Shown here one piece after another: positions 51,146-61,100 of a stretch of DNA of 64,000 nucleotides (its first letter is position 1; every line of letters starts with the position of its first letter). The translations under genes and the position numbers were made by a program. The stretch is from Anastatus disparis (taxonomy: Eukaryota > Arthropoda > Insecta > Hymenoptera > Eupelmidae), in assembly GCA_017163975.1 (NCBI GenBank), contig JAFFSR010000362.1:2188501-2252500 (forward strand), read 5' to 3'. The notes below the pieces were generated by a model. The model worked only from the letters and a program-made list of their open reading frames with translations. It was not told where the DNA came from and made no database searches.

Positions 51146-52777
51146 TTAAATACAGTTTGCACATTTCATATTATTATTTTCTAATTTATCTGGTAAACCA
51201 TTCAATAATTTTTCATTTACTAATTTATTTAAATATTGAAAATTTACATGGCCTAATGCTCTGTGCCATTTTTCTTTATCTGTTAATTTTACCGTATTTG
51301 CATAAATATTTTTATCTTTATATTCATCAATAAAACTTTTCATTAAATACAAATTATTTATTTTTTCTGCTACAGCTACTAATTCTCTATTTTTATTATA
51401 AATTTTTGCTGTTTGATTTCTCGATACAATTGTGTTATTTACAGTTATTTTAGAAAAACTTAACAAATTTCTACTTAATTCTTTTACATAATAAACGTTC
51501 TTAAGATCAACTTTCTTTTCATAATAATAAGTTTTAAAATACGTTATAATGTTACCTATTTTAGTAGCTTTTAATATTTTTCCATCTGGCAATTTTACAT
51601 TAACTGGTTCTTTTAATACAATAAATTTTTCAAAATAACTATCATTATTAACTATATGGTCAGTACAACCACTATCTAAAAGCCAGTTTATTTCATTTTT
51701 ACTTTCATTCATTTCTGTTTCTTTTACCTCATTATGATTTACCATCGTTACCCATGATTCTGCATTGCGGTTGTCGTTACGTTGACTAGAAGATTCTTCT
51801 CTTGACTGACTTGTTCTGTTCTGTCCATAGCCTCGTTGTGGATACCCCCTTAAATTTGATCGTGGAGATCCTCGTTGAAATCCGCGTTGACCATAACCTC
51901 TGTTGTAGTAGGCTCCTCTTCTTTGACTGGTATGCGTTCCTCTGCCTTGGTTATATTGTGGTGCTCGCCAACAATCTTTCTTGTTGTGGCCTTCTTTCCC
52001 ACAATTAAAACATTGTCCTTTTGTTTTTATGCTGAAAGTGCTGACATTTCTTTTACTTTCACTTTCAGGTCTTGTCATATTTTTCTCTTGAATTTTGGAC
52101 TTTACATATTCTACTGTCCTTTGCTCTTCTGGTATGACATCTATAAAGTCACCAATAAAACTGTAACTGGGTGGCAGTGCTTTTATTATATATCTTATCT
52201 TTTCTTGTTCATTTAAAGTTCCACCAGCTTCTTTAAACTTATTACAGGCTTGTTCAAAATCTACAAAAAAATCTTCAACTTTGTCATAATTCTTCAATTT
52301 TACATCTTCTAATTTACTTCTACATATTATCTGTAGAGCTGTAGATTTTGTTGAGTACATGCTGTCTAGCTTTCTCATCATTTCATATGTTGTTTTACAT
52401 TCTTTAATGTACTCTAATTGCTTATCTGATATTGAGCTTATCAGTATATTTTTAGCTTTTAAATCTGCTTTCTTCCAAACATCTTGACTATCTGCTTTAG
52501 TTAATACTCTTATTGCTTGCTCTTTACATTCTTTATATTCTAAAATATTCAGTAATCTGAATTCCCAGCTTGAATAATTGCATCCATCAAAAATGGGAAT
52601 ATAAACATCATCAATTTTTACTTGCTTAGCCATTTCTCTTTCTTTTTCTAATTTTATATTTTTATCAATTTCTTTTACTGCACTTAACACTTTTTTCAGT
52701 TCTTTGAGGAAAACTTTTCTTAAACGATTTCTTTCTTCTTTAATAAGCACTATATTTTCAGCTTTTGTCTGTTTCAT
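51146..52777 (-). CDS. Copia Gag, protease and GAG-pre-integrase
   Basis: 543 codons from the first ATG after the untranslated leader. The Gag N terminus has a basic helix, then YIPIFDGCNYSSWEFRL. A CCHC zinc knuckle CFNCGKEGHNKKDC lies at about 255-268, followed by an Arg/Gly/Tyr-rich stretch (RGYGQRGFQRG type, about 275-325). The aspartic protease motif is WLLDSGCTDHI (about 363). The pre-integrase segment is WHRALGHVNFQYL (about 505), then MKCANC. It ends at a TAA that interrupts the expected continuous polyprotein; the same frame resumes two codons later. Upstream (52780-53400) is a long T-rich untranslated leader. Confidence 0.93.
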   Translation of the reverse strand: MKQTKAENIVLIKEERNRLRKVFLKELKKVLSAVKEIDKNIKLEKEREMAKQVKIDDVYIPIFDGCNYSSWEFRLLNILEYKECKEQAIRVLTKADSQDVWKKADLKAKNILISSISDKQLEYIKECKTTYEMMRKLDSMYSTKSTALQIICRSKLEDVKLKNYDKVEDFFVDFEQACNKFKEAGGTLNEQEKIRYIIKALPPSYSFIGDFIDVIPEEQRTVEYVKSKIQEKNMTRPESESKRNVSTFSIKTKGQCFNCGKEGHNKKDCWRAPQYNQGRGTHTSQRRGAYYNRGYGQRGFQRGSPRSNLRGYPQRGYGQNRTSQSREESSSQRNDNRNAESWVTMVNHNEVKETEMNESKNEINWLLDSGCTDHIVNNDSYFEKFIVLKEPVNVKLPDGKILKATKIGNIITYFKTYYYEKKVDLKNVYYVKELSRNLLSFSKITVNNTIVSRNQTAKIYNKNRELVAVAEKINNLYLMKSFIDEYKDKNIYANTVKLTDKEKWHRALGHVNFQYLNKLVNEKLLNGLPDKLENNNMKCANCI

Positions 52778-53400
52778 TAAATTTTCTTTTAATTATCTTA
52801 TTAAATTCACTTATTAATTTCCTTAGTGAATTCACGTTTTTAATCTTTTTATTTTGTCACTTTTTTTACTTTTCTCGTACAGTCTATTTTTTCAAAATTA
52901 TTATTCACTATCTTCTTCTTATTATTTATTATTTTTTACCTTTTATTCACTTGTTTTCTTTATCTTTCCTTTTATCTTTCAGACACGTGCTCTGTTTTAA
53001 CCTCAAAATAATTTTCTTCTAACCTTACGTTTTGCGACCACGTGGCTTTAATTTTTAATCCGTTAGCATCGAACGTATTTTCGATTTATTTTTCTTCTTT
53101 TTTCTTTCTTTTGATTTATAATAATTTTTTCTTTTCACTTTTCTATATATTTTTCACTTTACTTTTGCCTTTTAGTTATCTTTTTGATTTAAATAATCTA
53201 CCACGTTTTTGCTTCAATAACCACGTTTTTTTATATTTTATCAACCACGTTTTCTTGTTTTAACTTTTTAACCACGTTTTCTTATTTTTTCTTTTTAACC
53301 ACGTTTTCTTCTTTTTTCTTTTAAAACACGTTTTCTTATTTTTTTCTTTTTAACCACGTTTTTTTTTTATTTGCATACCTTCAACCACGCTCTGCTACCA
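52778..53400 (-). other. Copia 5' untranslated leader
   Basis: Low-complexity leader, TTTTCTT-rich on the plus strand, with at least seven repeats of AACCACGTTTTCTT-type units at 53205-53365. The primer-binding site TGGTAGCAGAGC lies at 53400-53389 on the minus strand. Frames read here are not genes. Confidence 0.75.
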
Positions 53401-53739
53401 TGTTGGGAATAGAGGTTTTGTGTTCCGGGATCGGAAAGGAAAACACTTTTTTTATAATATTAAACTGGTTGATATATATTCTAATTATCTTTAAGTACAG
53501 TAATCATCAATCTAGTACGTTACAAATGGCTGAGCTTTACTTTACATGTGCTATTGTAAAGAGCTTGTCTTTATCGCTACATGGCGCTCGCTAGACTCTG
53601 TTCAACAGACTGCTTGAGCTCGACTAGAGCCTCTCTTTCTCAGCTGATTTGCTGATTCATATGTATGGTCGAGTACGCATTTACCGACAGAAGGTAATAC
53701 GCTTACAGATATAAGACGCAACATTTACATATTACAACA
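53401..53739 (-). repeat. Copia 5' LTR (element orientation)
   Basis: 339 bp, TG...CA boundaries. It would hold the promoter for the element; no TATA box is claimed. Confidence 0.92.
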
Positions 53740-53744
53740 GTGAC

Positions 53745-53939
53745 TATTAAATTGGGACTTGGAAAAAATTTTATAAATTCAAATTAAAAAAAAAAATTCC
53801 CAAGTACTAATTTGTCAAAAATAGTCTCTAATCGATGATTCCAAACCTACTAAAATAAGAAATATTGTCAAATAAGATGTTGGCATGAGATTTCATTTGA
53901 AATCTCATTTGAGGTCTCATTTGAGATTTTTCAGTAAGG
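53745..53939. repeat. Right part of a palindrome with CCTTACTGAAAAATCTC terminus
   Basis: The right end, read inversely, is CCTTACTGAAAAATCTCAAA, followed inwards by iterated TCTCAAATGAGA-type units (53890-53930). The left part survives only as 48150-48189 because of copia insertion and an earlier deletion. The terminus resembles those at 43884 and 44333. Confidence 0.65.
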
Positions 53940-54035
53940 TGATTAATATGTCGAAAACTATTCTTACTTTTACTTTCGTCATTCAAGAATGTCTTCATTC
54001 ATTTTAGTTACACATGTGATTATATTTGTTTTTAG

Positions 54036-54561
54036 GATCAAAAGCTCTGTTATTGCTTCAAACAGAGCAATCATCTAGTGAAGAAACGTCTTCAAGCTCG
54101 CAAAGATCTAATATAGTTTATACTGCAAAAGGAAGGAACTATGAAAAAAAAATGAAAGAGGTTCTATTAATGTGATGTCTCCAGCAGTCGTGGCAGCTTT
54201 TGACAAAGCTAAAGTTTCTGACAGAGATGCTGTTTTCATAACCGGTCTTATTGCTAATGAATTGAACATTGATCTTGATACTTTAATCCTCAATCGTAAA
54301 TCTATCAATATTGCAAGAGCTGAAATAAGAAAGCACGAATATGAAAAAATGAAGCAATTGATTGAAAATACTCGTATGGATTTTTTAATAGTTCACTGGG
54401 ATGGTAAACTTATTCCAGATGATATAACTTGCAAGAAGGTTGATAGATTGCCAATTTTAGTATCCAGCGATAAATTTACAAAACTCATCAATGTGCCAGC
54501 ATTGCAAGATCAAAAAGCAAGTACGTTAGCTTCAGCAGTTTATGCATCTTTGAAAGATTGA
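54036..54561 (+). pseudogene. Transposase-like gene, exon 3, first part
   Basis: Follows an acceptor TTTGTTTTTAG (ends at 54035). The frame starts SKALLLLQTEQSSSEE, hits a run of nine A at 54144-54152 that shifts it, and continues in frame as ERGSINVMSPAVVAAFDKAKVSDRDAVF, then IVHWDGKLIP. A TGA at 54559 interrupts it. The order (RG-- then V-P-VVAA-D--KVSDRDAV, then HWDGKL) is characteristic of the repetitive arthropod family also suggested by exon 1. Confidence 0.75.
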
Positions 54562-55743
54562 GGATTAATAGAATTAACAAATGCAATCTGCTGTGACACA
54601 ACAAATGTGAATTTAGGATGCAAAAGCGGAACAGCGATGCTTTTAGAAGATTTAATGGAAAAAGATTTGCTCTAATTAGCTTGTCGTCATCATGTTTTTG
54701 AGCTTTTATTAAGAGCAGCATTTGAAGTGAAATTTCCTGGCACTAGTGGTCCAGATATGCCGATGTTTAAAAGATTTAGAGAGCAATGGTCTAATTTTGA
54801 TTTGAATTCTTTTGAAAATGGACTACCCAGACTAGAAATATCTTTGAAGGATAAAGTTCCTGATGCGATTCAAAATATAAAAGAATTTTTAGCAGAAGAG
54901 CAGCCTAGAAATGATTACAAAGAATCATTAGAGCTCTGTTTCATTTTCTTGGGCGTTGACGAAACCATAACTTTTAAAAAGCCAGGAGCAATTCACCATG
55001 CTTGCTGGATGGCTAAAGCTATCTACACAATAAAAATGTATTTATTCAGAAAATCTTTCAAAATGAGTAAGGGCGACGAAGCTAAATTATATGCTGTACG
55101 TAAATTCATTGTATTCAAATATCTCGATCCATGGTACACCGCTCCTTTAGCTATTTCCGCTCCAAACAAAGATTTGAAATTAATAAAATCATTAATTGAT
55201 TTCAAAGATATCGACAAAAGCATATCAGATGCTACTTTACATAAATTTAGAAACCATTTATGGTACTTGTCACCAGAACTCACTATTCTTTCACTTTTCG
55301 ATAATGATGTTGATATCAGTACCAAACGAAGAATAATTAAATCACTCAAAAACAAACCTTCAGATGACGATATTTTGAAAAAATTTGATCCATCTGATGA
55401 GGGCATTCGATCATTGTACGACAAAACACTTGATTATTTCACAAATAGTCAAAGTTTGAATTTTTTTAGTAGGTTTAATTTAGATAAAACATTTTTAAAA
55501 CAGGATTGTACTTTATGGGAAAAGAATCCTTCTTACTTAGAGTGCCGTGAAAAATTAAAACATCTTGTTGTAGTGAATGACTGCGCCGAAAGAGCGATTC
55601 ACTTAGCTGAAGAATATGTCAATACTCGATCTCGTGGTGAAGATCAAAAACAGTATTGTTTCCAGTTTATTGATGAAAGTAGAAAAAATTTATTAGCCAG
55701 TGCTGATGAAAAAAAATTGATTAAGAAACTGAGAACAGAGTGA
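54562..55743 (+). pseudogene. Transposase-like gene, exon 3, second part
   Basis: In frame with the first part but with a TAA at 54673. Between the stops AICCDTTNVNLG (an acidic DT motif) is readable, and just after the TAA comes LACRHHVFELLLRAAF, a CxxH-type motif that often follows the second catalytic Asp in RNase H-fold transposases. From 54727 the frame is open for 338 codons, with SGPDMPMFKRFREQW, LCFIFLG, PGAIHHACWMAKAIY, HLWYLSPELTILSLFD and a basic C terminus. It is broken by one frameshift and two stops, so it is not functional. The transposase role is inferred, and the family name is unknown to me. Confidence 0.7.
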
Positions 55744-55824
55744 TGTTAGAAATTAATAAAATGTATTTATAACAAATTATATATTTTTGTTTACTATATT
55801 TTTTTAAATATATTGTTTGCTTTT

Positions 55825-56392
55825 TGTTACGAACTGAAAATGTAAAGAGAGAAAGAGAAAGAATTTTAATATTTTAAATAAATAATTTATAAAAAAATAA
55901 ACTGTAAAAGAAAATAACAAATAACAATAAATATTTAAAGTTTAAAAAAAAAAATACATAAAAATAACAAAAGGTGTGTATTTCGAGGCATGGCAAGTGC
56001 AAAGCCATGGCCGCAAAGCAATAAGTTGTAATGATCTCAATATTGAGCAAAGTTCAAGTAGCGAAGATCACAGCGTGCACGAGTAATGTCTCGGGGCCGT
56101 CCAGCTGTTCGAAATACACACTAGGTTAAAGTAAAAATCAATAAAAAAAATTTGACAATCAAATTCCATCTCTTTCTTTCTCTTTTGTATTTAAAACTTT
56201 ATAACCAAATAAATGTTTATACCGTTGCTATGTTACGCAAAATTTCTTTAATTATCTTCGTAAAATTTTATTCTTTTTCTTGCGCTTGACCATTGTACAT
56301 CTGCGAGTTTTTTAATGTAATAATTGAAATAAAGTTGTAATATAAAATAATATTTAAAAAAAAAAACTATTGCCTTATTTCTGTATTTTATA
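55825..56392 (+). repeat. BEL/Pao 5' LTR
   Basis: 568 bp, starts TGTTACGAACTG and ends TTTATA. It differs from the 3' LTR by one substitution (AGTAGCGAAG versus AGTAGTGAAG) and one A in a homopolymer, so the insertion is very recent. The target duplication CTTTT is at 55820-55824. The primer-binding site TGGTGCCGAAACCCGGG begins at 56397. Confidence 0.93.
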
Positions 56393-56475
56393 AATTGGTG
56401 CCGAAACCCGGGAATAATATTACGGGTATTTAAATTTAAAAATTCAATTAAAAAGGCAAATAAAAAAAAAGTGTC

Positions 56476-56772
56476 ATGCCGCCAAAAAGAACTAAAAAAA
56501 GATCTGCAAGCTCTACAGAGAAAGAACCTCGATTTCCTAAAAAGACTCGCATGAGCAAAGAAACCGAAAAAAGCTCTACATCAACACAAACCAACGCAGA
56601 GAAAATTCCTTCTACTGAAGGGTCAAAAATCACAACGCAAAAGGATGCAGCTGCAGCAAAAACAAGCGAGACTAACGACAACGCAGATACATCAATTTTT
56701 CCTCCACCTGTATTGATTCCTAACGTCATCATCAATGAATCTACTCAAGACCACTCAATCAAAGACATCTAG
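56476..56772 (+). CDS. BEL/Pao Gag N-terminal fragment
   Basis: 98 codons from the first ATG after the primer-binding site (MPPKRTKKRSASSTEK). A basic, Ser/Thr-rich N terminus is usual for BEL/Pao Gag. The frame closes at 56772; the rest of Gag is in a frame that overlaps from 56735, so one frameshift lies in about 56735-56772. It packages the element's RNA with the remainder of Gag. Confidence 0.7.
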   Translation: MPPKRTKKRSASSTEKEPRFPKKTRMSKETEKSSTSTQTNAEKIPSTEGSKITTQKDAAAAKTSETNDNADTSIFPPPVLIPNVIINESTQDHSIKDI

Positions 56773-58048
56773 AACCACGCAGCCAAGAATCATCGATGAC
56801 CGCATCATCAACTCTACCATGATATCTACTGTTGACAAGACCCGCGCCAAGGGCCATCTTCAAGAAAATGCACAGCAACTAGGCGAAAATATTTATGTAA
56901 GCAATAATTATGCACCGTCTGAATTTGAAAATATAGATCCGGTAATGCGACTCGCGAATGTACTTCATTCAACCTTTGTAAATTTTCGTGATACATCTAT
57001 TAATGAAAATAATTCGCGACTTGTTAATAGACTGACTTCGGCAAAGTCTTTACCTTCCTTTTCCGGAAATGCTTTAGAATGGATGCATTTTAAACAAACT
57101 TTCGATTTAACAACAGAGCTTGGGGGTTATAGTGACCGTGAAAATGTTGCTCGTCTTTTTATATCTTTAAAGGGAGAAGCTCGCGAGGCAGTAAGCACGC
57201 AATTAGCGACAAATCAAGGTGCAAATGAAATTATGCGAACCTTAGAATTGCACTTCGGTAGCAAAAAACTACTCGCTGAAAAAATCATCGCAGATTTAAA
57301 AGGTTTGCCAGATTTAGAATCAGGAAAAATAAAATTAACTTCCTTTGCTTCAAAGTTAAAAAGTGCGACGGGCGCGTTACGATCTTGCAATCTTATAGGC
57401 TATTTATATAATCAAGATTTGATTCGAAACATCGCTAAAAAATTACCTCCAGCTTTAAAGTATTCTTACAATGATTACGCATCTACTGTTATAAATGATG
57501 ATAAAACTGATTTAGAAAAGCTGGCTGACTTTTTATATCGTGAAGCAGAGCGTTCGATAGTAGGTAAAATTTTTGATGAAGAACCGGAAAAATTTAATAA
57601 AACAGATACATCTGACAAAAAACGTACAGTAAAAATTGCTAATACCTTTTCCGTCACACACAGTGAAAATAACGACGCAAATAAAAACATTTCATGTGAA
57701 AAATATTCAGTAACATGCGTAAATTGTAATCGAAGTAATCACGAAACAGCGAATTGTACTTCTTTTGCTCGTGATTCGATAGAAAGACGCTGGTTCTTGG
57801 TTAAGAAATTCCGCTTGTGCTTTAAATGTTTGAAATCGGAACATACATTAATTGATTGCAAAGAAGCAAATTGCCAAACCTGTGCAAGACCTCATCACAC
57901 ATTACTTCATGAGTATAATCGTAAAAAATTCGTGAAAAATAATAAAAGCTTTAGTAAAGAAAATAGTTCTCGTAAACAAGATTATAACTCAAAATCCAAT
58001 CGCACAGAGCTTAATAACGAACATGTAGTTTTAACAACAAAGTTATGA
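56735..58048 (+). CDS. BEL/Pao Gag
   Basis: 437 codons. A DUF1759-type retrotransposon Gag region has LPSFSGNALEWMHFKQTF (about residues 107-124), LFISLKGEAREAV and ALELHFG-type segments, then YNDYAS. Two zinc knuckles near the C terminus are CVNCNRSNHETANC (about 328) and CFKCLKSEHTLIDC with CQTC (about 362-385). It forms the particle and binds RNA. The ATG at 56735 is probably not natural, since the N terminus is in another frame (56476). It ends at a TGA at 58046, exactly in frame with Pol. Confidence 0.92.
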   Translation: MNLLKTTQSKTSRTTQPRIIDDRIINSTMISTVDKTRAKGHLQENAQQLGENIYVSNNYAPSEFENIDPVMRLANVLHSTFVNFRDTSINENNSRLVNRLTSAKSLPSFSGNALEWMHFKQTFDLTTELGGYSDRENVARLFISLKGEAREAVSTQLATNQGANEIMRTLELHFGSKKLLAEKIIADLKGLPDLESGKIKLTSFASKLKSATGALRSCNLIGYLYNQDLIRNIAKKLPPALKYSYNDYASTVINDDKTDLEKLADFLYREAERSIVGKIFDEEPEKFNKTDTSDKKRTVKIANTFSVTHSENNDANKNISCEKYSVTCVNCNRSNHETANCTSFARDSIERRWFLVKKFRLCFKCLKSEHTLIDCKEANCQTCARPHHTLLHEYNRKKFVKNNKSFSKENSSRKQDYNSKSNRTELNNEHVVLTTKL

Positions 58049-58123
58049 CTAGATCAAAGTGTATTATTAAAATTTCTTCCTGTAGAAATATCAAGTAAAA
58101 CCTTAACCTTAAAAACTTTTGCA

Positions 58124-61100
58124 ATGTTAGATGATGGTTCTACGATTACATTGATCGATAAAAAATTCGCTCGTGATTTAAGTTTAAAAGGCAAGAGCTT
58201 AATTGTAACTTTACAAGGAATAAGTGGTAACTGTCTAATTGATAGTCAATGCGAAAAAGTTAATTTAAAATTAAACGGAGATTTTGAAATAAATGAAAAA
58301 ATTAGTGCGATTACAGTTTCGGATTTACCACTTCCTACGCAATCTATTTCAAGTACGCTTGTTAGACATATAGCAAAATACGAGAGCATTTTTTTACAAC
58401 CTTATAATAAGGTAAAACCAAAAATTTTAATCGGCCAAGACAACTGGCATTTGCTTGTCTGTAAAGAAACGCGAAGAGTAAGAGAAACTAATCTTGCGAT
58501 TTCTTTAACACCTTTGGGTTGGACTCTACACGGGCGTGCAAGCTCCTTATTTCCACGGGAAAACACGGTTTTAACTTTAAAATCGAATATGATAGATTCA
58601 TCAGATGTGATTTCGGAAAAGCTAGACGAACTTATAAAATTTTATTTTGAAATCGATAATTTCGGTGTAAACGAATTTTTCAAGAAGAAATGTAGAAATG
58701 AGAGAGCTTTTAATATTTTAAAATCTACGAGTAAGAGTCGTGGTGGTTTTTGGGAAACGGGACTTCTTTGGAAAAGCGACGAGATACCAAAAGTCGATAG
58801 TCGATCTACAGCTTTGAAAAGGCTTTATACGGTTGAAAAGAAATTAGATAAAGATCCTGAATACGCAAAACTATATTATCGCGAAATTAATCGTTTTTTA
58901 GATAATGGCTATGCTAAAAAAGTAACCGAAAATCTTGATAGGCCTCGAATTTGGTATCTACCACACTTTGGCGTTACAAACGTAAATAAGCCGGGAAAAT
59001 TACGTTTAGTTTTCGACGCGGCTGTTAAAACATCAGGTATCAGTCTAAACGATCAGCTTGATTCGGGACCCGATTTATTAAAATCATTAATAGGAGTGTT
59101 ATTGCGTTTTAGACAATTTGCAATTGCTTTGAAAGCCGACATTAAAGACATGTATTTACGCGTACATGTAATCGAGAAAGATCGCGGAGCTTTACGTTTT
59201 CTATGGCGTGGATCTGATAGAAGGCGTTACCCTGATACTTATGAAATGAATTGTTTGATTTTTGGCGCAAATTCATCTCCGTGTAGTGCGCTCTTTGTTA
59301 AAGACGAAAACGCTAAAAGTTTCGCTAAAGAAAAACCCGTGGCTTCTCAAAGTATAATAGAGAACTCTTACGTAGACGATTTAACAAGTATTGAAGACAT
59401 TAATAAAGCACGCGAATTAATACGAGACGTAATTGAAATAAATAAAAATGCTAATTTTAACATGCATAGTTGGGCGAGCAATAACTTACAGGCACTTCGT
59501 GATATCGAAATTACTTCTACGGGAAAAAACGAAACACCAATATGCAATCGAGGGGGAGAACGTGTATTAGGCTTAATTTGGAATTCTAATGCTGATACGT
59601 TAAGCTTTAACTTAGGAATCAATAAAATACCTTACGAGATTTTAAAAGGAAACATTAACCCGACTAAGCGAGAATTTCTTCGAATAATAATGTCAGTGTT
59701 TGACCCTTTAGGTTTATTAGGTCCTTTTACGTTACAGTCTAAAATTCTTATGCAAGAAATTTGGCGTAGCGGAGTAGGTTGGGATGAGGCATTTCGAGAT
59801 GAAGAAAACATAGGATGGCTAAAATGGGCCGAAAATCTCAAACAAATCGGTGCGCTGTCAATTCCGCGATGTTTAACACCCCCGCACAACGAAAAGTTTT
59901 CAAAAATACAGTTACATGCCTTTTGTGACGCTAGCCTTAAAGCGTATGCAACTGTGATTTATATTCGATTTGAAATGTGTAATTTACCTGCTCACGTATC
60001 TCTTATCATGGCAAAAACTCGAATAGCCTCTTTAAAACCGATGAACGTTCCCCGTCTACAAGCTGCACTTTTAGGAGCAAGACTCATGAATACAGTAGCT
60101 AACGAATTATCTCTTAAAATCGATGCGCGTTTTTTATGGTCAGATTCTGTCACAGTATTACGCTGGATAAAAACCGAGCCGCGTACACGTCAAATTTTTG
60201 TCGCCCATCGTTTGGGGGAAATAAACGAGTTAACGTCAAGCTCTGAATGGTACTGGGTGCCAACGAAATTAAACCCAGCTGATTATGCTACGCGTTGGAT
60301 AAAAAGTTCAATAGATTTACAAAATCAATGGTATGTAGGTCCTAATTTCTTACGACTTCCTCCTACCGAGTGGCCTGAACAAAAGGTTCTTAGTACTAAA
60401 GAAAAAAATGAAATTGACGCGATGGAATTACGAAAAGCTCAAGTTTTTTCGATAACCTTTAAAGAAATAAAATTACCGTACTCAGCGAGAATTTTAGGCT
60501 GGCACGGTTTATTAGTCACAGCACGACGTGTATGTAAAATCGCCTTTCGTTGGTTTAAAAAATCAAAAAATTACAAAGATTATAAAAATTTATTTTTTCT
60601 TGAAGAATTTTGTTTTCGACAAATACAAGCGGAATGTTTTAACGAAGAACTGCGTCAAATTAGAGAATCAAAAGTTTTAAGCAAGAAAAGTAAACTTATA
60701 AATTTAAATCCCTTTATTGATAAAAAAGGTATTTTGCGCGCAGAAGGTCGTTTGACCAAAATTAATGAATTTTTATTTAATAATAATCCGATAATTTTAC
60801 ATGGAAAACATCCCGCTGTCAAACTTTTATTGTATGATTATCATAGTCGTTATCAGCATGCGAATCATGATACTGTTATAAACGAGATTAGACAAAAATA
60901 TTATGTAATTGGGTTGAGAAATTCCTTACGTTCAATAATTTATCAATGTTTAATTTGTAAGCTTCGACGCGCTAAGCCAGAAAACCCTTTGATGGCATCA
61001 CTACCAGATGGACGTTTAGCATACCGTTTGCGACCTTTTAGTCACTGTGGTATAGACTACTTCGGACCTCTTACAATAAAAATCGGTCGGAGACATGAAA

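Larger units (their letters stand above)
48195..53739 (-). mobile_element. Copia LTR retrotransposon
   Basis: Two 339-bp LTRs (48195-48533 and 53401-53739), starting TGTTGGGAATAG and ending ATTACAACA, flank coding DNA on the minus strand. Target duplication GTGAC is at 48190-48194 and 53740-53744. The LTRs differ at only four positions I can see (about 1.2 percent), so the insertion is young. The primer-binding site next to the right LTR reads TGGTAGCAGAGC on the minus strand, similar to initiator-Met-type copia sites. The polypurine tract AAGGAGGCG abuts the left LTR. Coding order Gag, protease, integrase, RT, RNase H fixes the superfamily. Confidence 0.95.
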
